Numbered from the stretch's first letter, positions 1 through 6,680 are shown. The stretch is 9,570 nt of DNA from Nitrososphaerota archaeon (GCA_023266955.1 JAHFOH010000007.1:1-9570), one strand, 5' to 3'. A program made the numbers and translations. Notes: generated by a model from the letters alone, not told the origin.

Positions 1-1
1 A

Positions 2-124
2 TCGGCTGGTCTCCCTGTCGGATTGCAAATCTCCGGCAGACCTTTTGATGAGGAAACTGTGCTTAGAGTAGCTTTCGCCTATGAGCAAAGTCAGGAATGG
101 AAGGAGCGACTGCCAGAAACCTAG
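2..124 (+). CDS. Amidase (amidase signature family), C-terminal fragment
   Basis: This is the 3' end of a gene that begins before the window; an open frame runs from base 2 to a TAG at 122-124 and gives 40 residues. It begins SAGLPVGLQISGRPFDE and continues with VLRVAFAYEQ. The pattern A-G-L-P-V-G-x-Q-x-x-G-x-x-F-D-E, followed by a helix ending in (Y/F)EQ, is the conserved C-terminus of the amidase signature family (GatA-like amidases, aryl and aliphatic amidases). These enzymes hydrolyse amides to acid and ammonia with a Ser-Ser-Lys triad, which lies upstream and cannot be inspected here. The C-terminus alone cannot separate GatA from a catabolic amidase, so no symbol is given. It may be a scavenging amidase, since a remnant of an unrelated amidase lies 0.8 kb downstream. 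Confidence 0.85.
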   Translation, partial: SAGLPVGLQISGRPFDEETVLRVAFAYEQSQEWKERLPET

Positions 125-302
125 AACCATTTTCCTACAGAAACGTCAACTTCGATGGAGATACATTCTTCATTCAGTTCCTATTTGAAGGATTACGGTG
201 AGGAGTTCCACCTGGCTGTGAGTCTTTTGAGCTTCATGAATCATGTGTAAGTGGTTCCGAAGCCAAATAGCATGAAATCCGCCTCATTCCATCTGCAACT
301 TC

Positions 303-315
303 CTTAAACCTTAAG
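303..315. repeat. Short inverted repeat upstream of the PPOX gene
   Basis: CTTAA-ACC-TTAAG, 5-base arms around a 3-base spacer, lies about 35 bases before the TTG start of the PPOX gene. It could be part of the promoter or an operator, but arms this short occur often by chance. The rest of 125-349 shows no gene I can support. Confidence 0.2.
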
Positions 316-349
316 AGGGATACCGCGAAGTCTAACGACGGAAGCTGAT

Positions 350-748
350 TTGAACGGGAATGTAAAGCGGGCTGCAATCGAGTTAGTAGAGGCCAAGAAC
401 TTCGCTCACTTAGCAACTCTGATGAAGGATGGCTCCCCACATGTGACGCCCGTATGGGTCGACCACGATGGTGAGTTCATCCTTGTTAACACTTTGAAGG
501 GACGAGTAAAGGAGAGGAATGTCGCTCGTGATCCTCGCGTCGCGCTTGACGTGATGGACCAGAACAGTCCCTATCGTAACGTGGTGATCCTGGGACGAGT
601 AGTTTCCATAGGTAGAGAAGGAGCTGACAGGCACATCGACAAGCTTGCGAAAAAGTATCTGGGGAAGGACAAATACGTCGGTCAACCAGGGGAAGTACGA
701 ATCCTGATAAAGATCAAACCCGAACATTGGAGTTACTACAACGTGTAG
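350..748 (+). CDS. PPOX-class (putative F420- or flavin-dependent) oxidoreductase
   Basis: A 132-residue single-domain protein with the split beta-barrel fold of the pyridoxamine-phosphate-oxidase-like superfamily. The N-terminal helix leads into FAHLATLMKDGSPHVTPVWV (residues 18-37), the family's first strand pair. This is followed by GRVKERN (51-57) and DPRVAL, the basic loop that binds the cofactor phosphate in the F420-binding FDOR-B branch. The length matches the usual 125-145. The start is TTG: no ATG, GTG or TTG lies close upstream in frame, and the next ATG (residue 25) would delete the first helix and strand. The upstream sequence GGAAGCTGAT only loosely resembles the archaeal ribosome binding site. 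Such proteins act as homodimers in the cytoplasm and reduce diverse substrates; the substrate here is unknown, and the cofactor (F420, FMN or heme) is inferred from the family. The gene appears to be single, with about 225 bases on its left. Confidence 0.85.
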   Translation: MNGNVKRAAIELVEAKNFAHLATLMKDGSPHVTPVWVDHDGEFILVNTLKGRVKERNVARDPRVALDVMDQNSPYRNVVILGRVVSIGREGADRHIDKLAKKYLGKDKYVGQPGEVRILIKIKPEHWSYYNV

Positions 749-796
749 TAACGGCGAACAGGAAATCTTAGTCTGAAGCTAAAGAGGCTAGATCCG

Positions 797-808
797 ATTT
801 TTGTTTCC
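797..808 (+). terminator. T-rich tract, possible archaeal terminator
   Basis: GATTTTTGTTTCC lies about 50 bases after the PPOX stop codon. Archaeal transcription commonly ends at T-runs on the coding strand without a hairpin; five Ts followed by three more fit this weakly. No hairpin accompanies it. Confidence 0.25.
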
Positions 809-923
809 GTCTTATGATTAGATTATCAACAACATCCGGTTGCTAAAGACAATTGTAAAGCCAGCGACATCAGTCCCCGTTCGCTTATTCACCGGTTTAT
901 GTTTGCCCTTCCTAGACGTCGCA

Positions 924-1070
924 ATGTCGCGATTGCACCACCTAGACCCCCAGCGCATTCACTTCCGCTGGGATAACTCGCTCTCCCCCGCCCTTACCAT
1001 TGATTCAGGCGACACCGTCGACTTCAACATTGATGCAATATATTCTGACCTCAACAACAGCGCAGGATAA
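924..1070 (+). pseudogene. Truncated acetamidase/formamidase (FmdA/AmdA family) N-terminal remnant
   Basis: Translation from the ATG at 924 gives 48 residues and then a TAA. Residues 1-34, beginning MSRLHHLDPQRIHFRWDN and continuing with SLSPALTIDSGDTVDF, match the N-terminus of acetamidase/formamidase: an H-H motif, W-D-N-S-L-x-P-A-L-x-I-x-S-G-D-T-V. The intact family is about 300-450 residues and hydrolyses formamide or acetamide to acid and ammonia. Here the similarity stops after the first strand; the following residues and both other frames up to the next gene at 1133 show no continuation, so the active-site domain is missing. The frame is open upstream to a TTG at 840, but those extra 28 residues do not look like the family. 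It is probably a decayed relic. An expressed short peptide cannot be excluded but seems unlikely. Confidence 0.7.
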
Positions 1071-1132
1071 CACTTTACTTTGGTTGGTGTGTAGCGCTAA
1101 GCATAATTGCGAACCGAAGGACCTACGAGTCC

Positions 1133-2032
1133 ATGGTGAAGATGGAACAGATCGGCTTCATCGGTCTCGGCCTAATGGGACGGCAGATGACTAGGAACCT
1201 GCTCCGTCACGGCTTCCCGGTAATCGTTTACAACCGTAGTCCCGGGCCTGTCGAGGAGGCAGTGAAGCAGGGCGCCTCCGTCGCGTCCTCCCCAAAAGAA
1301 CTTGCGAAGAATTCAGACATAGTGATCGCCATGGTGACCGATGCACCTGATGTCGAGCAGGTTATCCTGGGAGTAAAAGGGGTGTTTCACGAATTGCGAT
1401 CAAGCTCGTTAGTGGTGGATATGAGCACTAACTCCCCACAGTTTGCCCAGCACTTGGCCAAAGAGCTAGCTCAGAAAAGCGTGGAGCTTCTCGATGCCCC
1501 CGTCACTGGCGGGCAGAAAGGCGCCATTGAAGGGACACTGACAATCATGGTTGGAGGCTCCGAGGCTGCATACCAGCGCTGCCTTCCGGTGTTTCAGGCA
1601 ATGGGGAGCTTGATCGTCCACATGGGAGCGGTCGGTTCGGGACAGATGGCGAAGCTATGTAACCAAGCCATAGTGGCCATGGATATGCTGGCAGCGAGCG
1701 AAGCTTTCCTTCTCGGCTCCAAGGCCGGCCTCGACCTAAAGAAGCTCCGTCAGGTGCTAAGCAGTGGAGCCGCTAGCTCATGGACGCTTGAGAATCTCGT
1801 CCCGCGAATGCTGAAGCGTGATTTCGAACCTGGCTTTCGCGCAGCCCACCTGCTGAAGGACCTGCGTTATCTGATCGATACCGCGGAGCAGCTGCAGGTG
1901 CCGATGATCGGCTCTGCTCTTGCCTACCAGCTCTACAACACCATTGTGGCGCATGGTCTCGGAGATAAGGGAACACAGGTTCTCGTGACTGCCTTGGAAG
2001 AAATGGCAAAGCATCGAATCGAACCGACGTAG
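1133..2032 (+). CDS. 3-hydroxyisobutyrate dehydrogenase family NAD(P)-dependent oxidoreductase
   Basis: A full-length (299-residue) beta-hydroxyacid dehydrogenase. It oxidises a short 3-hydroxyacid such as 3-hydroxyisobutyrate, or reversibly reduces a semialdehyde such as tartronate semialdehyde. The N-terminal Rossmann motif is GFIGLGLMG (residues 8-16). VDMSTNSP lies near residues 95-102, the substrate loop is DAPVTGG (121-127), and the catalytic lysine is K174 in GSGQMAKLCNQ. The all-alpha C-terminal dimerisation domain carries LLKDL with K242. All key residues are present. Start choice: ATG 1133 gives MVKMEQIGF; ATG 1142 gives MEQIGFIGLG, which fits the family equally well. Arginine codons are 11 CGN and 1 AGG of 12, unlike the AGA/AGG-rich genes further right, so foreign origin is possible. 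The substrate cannot be told from sequence alone; related members include tartronate semialdehyde reductase and 2-(hydroxymethyl)glutarate dehydrogenase. Confidence 0.9.
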   Translation: MVKMEQIGFIGLGLMGRQMTRNLLRHGFPVIVYNRSPGPVEEAVKQGASVASSPKELAKNSDIVIAMVTDAPDVEQVILGVKGVFHELRSSSLVVDMSTNSPQFAQHLAKELAQKSVELLDAPVTGGQKGAIEGTLTIMVGGSEAAYQRCLPVFQAMGSLIVHMGAVGSGQMAKLCNQAIVAMDMLAASEAFLLGSKAGLDLKKLRQVLSSGAASSWTLENLVPRMLKRDFEPGFRAAHLLKDLRYLIDTAEQLQVPMIGSALAYQLYNTIVAHGLGDKGTQVLVTALEEMAKHRIEPT

Positions 2033-2176
2033 CGCTGCTCGCATTGGTAGCATCAAGCGTCTGGTCTAATCTCTATCTTCATGGCTCACAATCAGGGACT
2101 ACAATCCCCTGCGAAGATGAGGAGCTCCGCTATAGACCATAAAGGGGGTCAGGCGATTAACTTTCTATCAAATCCG

Positions 2177-2944
2177 TTACACAGCTAACTCGGCTAACGG
2201 GGCTATCTCTATTCCTTCTTGCTCCAATGTTTTTTTTAGCGTCATGGCAACCTCAGGCGCGTTAGGTCCATCACCATGTATGCAGAAGCTGTCGGCCCTG
2301 ATCTGTATGACCTTGCCACCTACGGTCTCTAACCTCCCATTCTTAGCGAGCGATACCCCTCTGGCCGCCACGAGTTTGGGGTCCCAGGCTACCTTTCTCT
2401 TCTCGATTATCCATCTTCCGTCATCTCCGTAGTGGAGGTCAGCGAAGGCCTCCGCAACCACCTTGATCCCTTTCTTCTTAGCACTTTCATACGCTTTCGT
2501 GCCGTATTCTATCAGTAGTATAAGCTCCGGATCCAACTCCAGTATGGCCTCTACAGTAGCCTCCGCCAAGCTCTCGTCTCTTTCCACCATCTGGTAGAGC
2601 ACCCCGTGGGGCTTAACATGCTGCATCTTGACGTTCTCAGCTATAGTAAACGCTCTTAACGCCCCTGTTTGATAGATTAAGTAGTTCTTCAGCTCCTCGG
2701 GCGTAATCTTCATCTCTCTTCTTCCAAAACCCAGCATGTCGGGCAAGCCTGGATGGGCACCAACACCAACTCCATACTTCTTCGCTAGTCTGATGGTTGC
2801 CCGCATAACATTAGGGTCACCTGCATGGTAGCCACACGCTATGTTCGCTGAGCTAATGTGGGGCATCACATTTTCATCGTTTCCAAGAATGAATCTGCCG
2901 AAGCTCTCACCCATATCGCAGTTGATGTCTACCCTTCTAGACAT
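2177..2944 (-). CDS. pxpA: LamB/YcsF family protein, 5-oxoprolinase subunit A-like
   Basis: A complete 255-residue member of the LamB/YcsF family. PxpA works with PxpB and PxpC to open 5-oxoproline to glutamate using ATP. Conserved blocks in order: DINCDMGESFG (6-16), SSANIACGYHAGDP (31-44), GAHPGLPDMLGFGRR (62-76), YQTGAL (91-96), HVKPHGVLY (109-117), EAFADLHY (165-172) and CIHGDGPNAP near 222-231. The arginine of the usual FADR-x-Y block is Leu170, and the following L-V-P-R segment is replaced by WIIEKRK, so this may be a divergent subfamily with another substrate. No pxpB or pxpC is in the window. The ATG overlaps the end of the upstream molybdenum hydroxylase by 8 bases, with AGAGGG about 10 bases ahead, which suggests co-transcription and translational coupling. 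Of 14 arginines, 13 use AGA/AGG. The family call is firm; the 5-oxoprolinase activity is inferred. Confidence 0.88.
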   Translation of the reverse strand: MSRRVDINCDMGESFGRFILGNDENVMPHISSANIACGYHAGDPNVMRATIRLAKKYGVGVGAHPGLPDMLGFGRREMKITPEELKNYLIYQTGALRAFTIAENVKMQHVKPHGVLYQMVERDESLAEATVEAILELDPELILLIEYGTKAYESAKKKGIKVVAEAFADLHYGDDGRWIIEKRKVAWDPKLVAARGVSLAKNGRLETVGGKVIQIRADSFCIHGDGPNAPEVAMTLKKTLEQEGIEIAPLAELAV

Positions 2945-5345
2945 TGCCAGCTTTCCCTCTAGTTAGCTCGTCCGCTGTTTGCAACAGCCGCCACACTTTC
3001 TCAGGCTTCAGGGGCATTTCAGTGACGCGGATGCCGAGTGGCGCTAAGGCGTCTGCGACCGCGTTAACAACCGCCGGAGTCGCGGCGAGCGTCGCGGCCT
3101 CGCCGATTCCCTTGATGCCAAGCGGATTGACGTAGGTGGGCGTCACGGTGCGGTCGGTGATGATGTTCGGCACCTCATAGGCTGTGGGCATCGCATAGTC
3201 CGTGAGCGTCGTGGTGATAAGCTGCCCATTCGCATCGTACACAATTTCCTCGTAAAGCGCCTGGCCGACGCCCTGTGCCATCCCACCATGAATCTGTCCT
3301 TCGACTAACAGGGGGTTGATTACATTACCCGCGTCATCAACAGCGACGTAGAGGTTAATGTGCACCTTGCCAGTTTCGGCGTCTACTTCCACGACGCAGA
3401 GGTGCGCTCCGAAGGGATAGGTGAAGTTGGAGGGATCGAAATAGGCTCCTGCTTCCAGCCCGGGTTCCTCACCCTTTGGCAGCTTGTGAGCAAAGTATGC
3501 CACCTCTGCCAGCTGAGCCAGCGTCAGAGATTTCTCTGGGCTGCTCAGAGCGTAGACGCGCCCGTCACGGAACTCGAGGTCTTCCTCCTGTACTTGCAGG
3601 AGGTGGGCAGCAATGCGCAGCGCTTTGGCCTTGACCTTGCGCGTAGCAAGCACGACGGCGGTTCCACCTACCGCCGCACTCCGGCTCGCGAATGTGCCGA
3701 TCGTGGGAGGGCAGAGGGCGGTGTCGCCGTGTACGACCGTGACGTCTTCTGGCGAGAGGCCCAGTTCGAACCCTACGAGCTGTGACCATGCGGTTTCGTG
3801 GCCTTGGCCGTGTGGCGAGGAGCTGGTGTAGACGGTGACGGTGCCGCGCTGGTCGACCCGAACTATAGCGCTTTCGTAGGCGCCCCCCTTCAGCCCGACG
3901 TCGCCGGCGCCGGGTGACGGTCCCCAACCCGCGATTTCTGTGAAGAAGCTGAGACCAATGCCTACGTAGCGCCCGAGCGCACGGAGCTGCACCTGTTGGG
4001 CCCGGAGGTGGCGATAGTCGGCCAGTTCAAGAAGCCTGCTTAACGGTTTCGCGTAGTCGCCGGTGTCGTATTCGAGCCCCGTGACGGTCTTGTACGGGAA
4101 AGCATCCCGTGGAATGAAGTTGCGGAAGCGGACTTCCGCAGGGTCTAGTCGGAGTTCGCGCGCCGCCTCATCGATCAACCGCTCCAGCAGGTAGGTCGCT
4201 TCCGGACGACCTGCCCCGCGGTAGGCATCGACGTACATGGTGTTGGTGAAGATACCGTGAAGTTCCAGCTGCAGGTTCGCAATGATGTATGGGCCTTGGG
4301 CCATCCAGACCGTCGAGACAGGAATGCCGGGCGCCCAGTGCCCCAAGTACGCGCCAAGGTCGGCGTGGATCGTGCCCCGGAGCCCCACGATCTTGCCGTC
4401 GCGTTGCATGCCGAGTTCGAGATGTTGCACCTGAGCGCGGCCATGTGTAGTCCCCAAGAAGTTCTCCTTTCGCTCTTCAATCCACTTGACGGGATAACCG
4501 AGCTGCATCGAAGCCAGTGCAGCGAGCAGGTCTTCTGGGTAGACTTGACCCTTGACGCCAAAGCCGCCTCCAACATCAGGCGCTATGACGCGGATGCGAT
4601 GCATGGGCACGCCGAGGAGTTCGGAAAACACTCGTCGCGCATGGTGTGGAATTTGGGTCGAAAGCCAAATGGTCAGGTCGCCTGTGAAGCGATCGTATGA
4701 GGCGATGACGCCTCGTGGCTCCATCGGTACAGCCGTGATCTTCTGATTTACGAGAGGCTGGCGTACAACCACATCGGCTTCGCGTAGAGCCAGGTCGACA
4801 TCGCCGCCCACTTTCTTGAAGAGGAACGACTCATTGGTCCCGAGTTCCTCGTGCACTAGCAGTGCTCCCTTGCTGAGCGCATGCTCGATGTCGAGAACGG
4901 GCGGGAGGGGGTCATACTCAACCTCAATCATATCGGCAGCATCACGAGCGGCATAGCGGTCATGGGCCACGACAAAGGCCACCGGTTCGCCAACGTACCG
5001 CGCCTTGTCCACTGCGAGCGCGTAATGCTTCGGCACCCGAGTCTCTGGCGGGTATAACCAGTACACCGGTAGAGGTTTGCAGCGTGGCACAACTTGCTCA
5101 CTGGTCAAAACGAAAGCACCTGAACGACGCGCTGCCGTAACATCGACGCGACGTATGCGCGCGTGGGCGTAGGTGCTTCGATGGACAGCACCATAAAGCA
5201 TACCTGGCAGTTTAATGTCGTCGACATAGGCGCTCATGCCAGTGATGAGCCTAGGATCTTCCTTGCGCTTGAGGCGCATGCCCAATGCCATGGTTGGTCC
5301 TGCTTCTGGCGGAACTAGAGTGGTGGCGGCCCGAGCTTGGCTCAA
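2937..5345 (-). CDS. Molybdenum hydroxylase large subunit (xanthine dehydrogenase / form II CoxL-like)
   Basis: An 802-residue molybdopterin-binding large subunit of the xanthine dehydrogenase/aerobic CO dehydrogenase family, which usually hydroxylates N-heterocycles, purines or aldehydes. The entry motif KRKEDPRLITG lies near residues 26-36; VGGGFG (258-263) and AYRGAGR (374-380) line the Mo cofactor; GIGEA with E749 supplies the catalytic glutamate. AYRGAGR is the form II signature; genuine CO dehydrogenase carries AYxCSFR, so CO oxidation is unlikely. The family normally works with a FAD subunit and a 2Fe-2S subunit, but neither flanks this gene. Start: TTG 5345, preceded by GAGAAGAAG. ATG at 5291 (residue 19, preceded by AGGA) is a strong alternative. 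Its stop overlaps the LamB start by 8 bases. Of the first ten arginine codons nine are CGN, opposite to the LamB gene, pointing to a different origin. The substrate is unknown. Confidence 0.92.
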   Translation of the reverse strand: MSQARAATTLVPPEAGPTMALGMRLKRKEDPRLITGMSAYVDDIKLPGMLYGAVHRSTYAHARIRRVDVTAARRSGAFVLTSEQVVPRCKPLPVYWLYPPETRVPKHYALAVDKARYVGEPVAFVVAHDRYAARDAADMIEVEYDPLPPVLDIEHALSKGALLVHEELGTNESFLFKKVGGDVDLALREADVVVRQPLVNQKITAVPMEPRGVIASYDRFTGDLTIWLSTQIPHHARRVFSELLGVPMHRIRVIAPDVGGGFGVKGQVYPEDLLAALASMQLGYPVKWIEERKENFLGTTHGRAQVQHLELGMQRDGKIVGLRGTIHADLGAYLGHWAPGIPVSTVWMAQGPYIIANLQLELHGIFTNTMYVDAYRGAGRPEATYLLERLIDEAARELRLDPAEVRFRNFIPRDAFPYKTVTGLEYDTGDYAKPLSRLLELADYRHLRAQQVQLRALGRYVGIGLSFFTEIAGWGPSPGAGDVGLKGGAYESAIVRVDQRGTVTVYTSSSPHGQGHETAWSQLVGFELGLSPEDVTVVHGDTALCPPTIGTFASRSAAVGGTAVVLATRKVKAKALRIAAHLLQVQEEDLEFRDGRVYALSSPEKSLTLAQLAEVAYFAHKLPKGEEPGLEAGAYFDPSNFTYPFGAHLCVVEVDAETGKVHINLYVAVDDAGNVINPLLVEGQIHGGMAQGVGQALYEEIVYDANGQLITTTLTDYAMPTAYEVPNIITDRTVTPTYVNPLGIKGIGEAATLAATPAVVNAVADALAPLGIRVTEMPLKPEKVWRLLQTADELTRGKAGNV

Positions 5346-5383
5346 CGGTGCTTCTTCTCGTCAGTCATTCCGCTAGGCCTCTG

Positions 5384-5396
5384 TGAAGTTACTTCA
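5384..5396. promoter_or_regulatory. Perfect palindrome TGAAGT-T-ACTTCA, possible operator
   Basis: Two perfect 6-base arms around a single T lie 39-51 bases ahead of the TTG start of the Mo-hydroxylase gene. The position suits an operator beside or over the core promoter of that gene. The left half, as TGTGAAGT, is repeated at 5437-5444. The size and symmetry suit a dimeric winged-helix or HTH regulator, but no regulator gene is in the window and the binding role is inferred. Confidence 0.3.
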
Positions 5397-5568
5397 TTCA
5401 ACAAAAAAGCCAAGCGATAATCCTTGAGCGTATCGATGTGAAGTCATATAACGATTTTGTGCAGCCCTCAACCTACTCCTATGTTGAGCAACTATGTCTG
5501 TGGGGAGTCCGTAAGGATGATCTCCGTCGACCTTAAACACTGGTTTAGATTTCTCAAAACCCCGGGGC

Positions 5569-5578
5569 TGTATTTACT
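5569..5578 (+). promoter_or_regulatory. Possible TATA box for the LLM oxidoreductase
   Basis: TGTATTTACT is a moderate match to the archaeal TATA element. A start of transcription about 25 bases downstream would fall near 5600, giving a leader of about ten bases before the TTG start at 5612. The match is weaker than the one ahead of the acyl-CoA dehydrogenase. Confidence 0.3.
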
Positions 5579-5611
5579 GATTCACGATAGCATGACGAAG
5601 AGTGAAATCAA

Positions 5612-6607
5612 TTGAAATTCGGTCTTCTGTTCGTTCCTGTCTTCCCACTGAACTATCCCCAAGATCAAGCCGCTTTAGAGATCTTGGAGCAAGCTAAGTG
5701 GGCGGAGAAGAGTGGGTTTGATTCTCTATGGGCGGCGCAACACCATGTAACTGATACCGAACAGATGTTTCAACCCTTCCCACTTCTGGCTAGATTCTCC
5801 GGCGATTGTCCTGGTATGATTCTCGGAACTAGCGCCTTGTTGCTCTCTCTTCTCAACTCCATCGATGTTGCGGAGCAGGTTGCCAACATTGACATCTTAT
5901 GTGGAGGAAAGTTCATTCTAGGCGTATCACTAGGATATCGAGAGAAGGAGTTTCAGGCCTTTAACCTCTCGAAGAAGCATAGGGTTGGCCGGTTCGTTGA
6001 AGGAGTCGAAATCATACGTAAATTATGGACTCAGAACCATGTTTCGTTTAATGGTAAACACTTCCAGTTTGAGGATGTTTCCATAAATCCTAAACCACTT
6101 CAGAAGCCTTCGCCCGAGATCTGGGTGGGGGCTGACACGGAGCCTGGGGCGTACAGAGCTGGAGAGATCGGTGAAGCTTGGATAATAAGCCCGAGACAGT
6201 CAATCGTGCACGTCAGGAAGCTGTTGAGCAAATACAGGGAGGCGACTAGAAGGAATGGAAAGGGTGAAGGGAAGCTTCTTCTAATGAGGGAGCTTCACAT
6301 CGCTGAAAGTAAAGAAGAAGCTGCGAAAGAGGCTAAGCCGTTTCTGAAGGAGATGTACAACACTTACGTGAAATGGGGCCAGCCAGGCGAAAGGTACGAT
6401 CTAAGCTTCGAAGAGCTCTCCGAAGGGCGCTACGTAATAGGCGACGCGGCAGCCTGCATAGAGCAGCTCAGTAGCTATGTAGGAGAGCTTAAAGTCGATC
6501 ACATAGGCTTCCGAATGACTTGGCCCGGAATGAAGCATGAAGACGTAGTGAAGTCGATAAGACTCTTCGGAGAGAAGGTAATACCGTACTTTAAAGAAAT
6601 ACACTGA
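5612..6607 (+). CDS. LLM-class (luciferase-like) flavin- or F420-dependent oxidoreductase
   Basis: A 331-residue protein of the bacterial luciferase-like TIM-barrel family. Strand 1 is MKFGLLFVPVFP; WAAQHH (40-45) corresponds to the W-x-x-E/Q-H-H segment of the family. LGTSALLLSL follows, then FILGVSLGYREKEFQAF (the glycine-rich segment that binds the cofactor phosphate), HRVGRFVEGVEIIRKLW, and PEIWVGADTEPGAYRAGEIGE near the C-terminal third. The length is typical (300-360). Members are FMN-dependent monooxygenases or F420-dependent dehydrogenases and reductases; the sequence does not decide which. The start is TTG, needed because the conserved first strand begins there and the next ATG is about 50 codons in. 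A seven-codon ATG micro-ORF (5592-5615) ends across this TTG. Arginine codons are mainly AGA/AGG (11 of 16). It may be a single gene: 249 bases and a separate promoter precede the next. Confidence 0.88.
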   Translation: MKFGLLFVPVFPLNYPQDQAALEILEQAKWAEKSGFDSLWAAQHHVTDTEQMFQPFPLLARFSGDCPGMILGTSALLLSLLNSIDVAEQVANIDILCGGKFILGVSLGYREKEFQAFNLSKKHRVGRFVEGVEIIRKLWTQNHVSFNGKHFQFEDVSINPKPLQKPSPEIWVGADTEPGAYRAGEIGEAWIISPRQSIVHVRKLLSKYREATRRNGKGEGKLLLMRELHIAESKEEAAKEAKPFLKEMYNTYVKWGQPGERYDLSFEELSEGRYVIGDAAACIEQLSSYVGELKVDHIGFRMTWPGMKHEDVVKSIRLFGEKVIPYFKEIH

Positions 6608-6625
6608 ACCCATTCATCAAAAACT

Positions 6626-6653
6626 GGTAGCAACCCACATACCCGTTGCTATC
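6626..6653. repeat. Inverted repeat / hairpin downstream of the LLM gene
   Basis: GGTAGCAAC and GTTGCTATC form a 9-pair stem (one G-U) around the 10-base loop CCACATACCC, starting about 18 bases after the LLM stop codon. A further TAGCAA follows at about 6658. It could be a 3'-end processing or stabilising hairpin. No T-run follows, so a classical terminator is not supported. Confidence 0.4.
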
Positions 6654-6680
6654 GATTAGTAGCAAATTCCTAGGATGCAA

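Larger units (their letters stand above)
5346..5611. other. Divergent intergenic region between the Mo-hydroxylase and LLM oxidoreductase
   Basis: 266 bases separate two divergent starts, so both promoters must lie here. I find no supported gene in it. It holds a 13-base palindrome near the minus-strand gene, an 8-base direct repeat TGTGAAGT (5382-5389 and 5437-5444), and an AT-rich TATTTA element near the plus-strand gene. Confidence 0.6.

Noticed and set aside
234..440. Minus-strand frame of 68 codons before and over the PPOX gene start
   Set aside because: Low-complexity Ser/Leu-rich translation, overlaps the conserved N-terminus of the PPOX gene, no recognisable motif.
1000..1194. Plus-strand 64-codon frame bridging the amidase remnant and the dehydrogenase
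   Set aside because: Checked as a frameshifted continuation of the acetamidase; it shows no family similarity and overlaps the true dehydrogenase start.
2033..2176. Bidirectional terminator between the convergent genes
   Set aside because: Only a pyrimidine-rich stretch (about 2065-2080) and no convincing T-run or stem on either strand.
3360..3785. Plus-strand open frame of 141 codons opposite the Mo-hydroxylase
   Set aside because: It is antisense to a well conserved 802-residue protein; long antisense frames are expected in GC-rich coding DNA, and its translation shows no recognisable domain.
2937..5345. Aerobic carbon monoxide dehydrogenase (CoxL form I)
   Set aside because: The active-site loop is AYRGAGR, not AYxCSFR, and coxM/coxS are absent, so CO oxidation should not be claimed.
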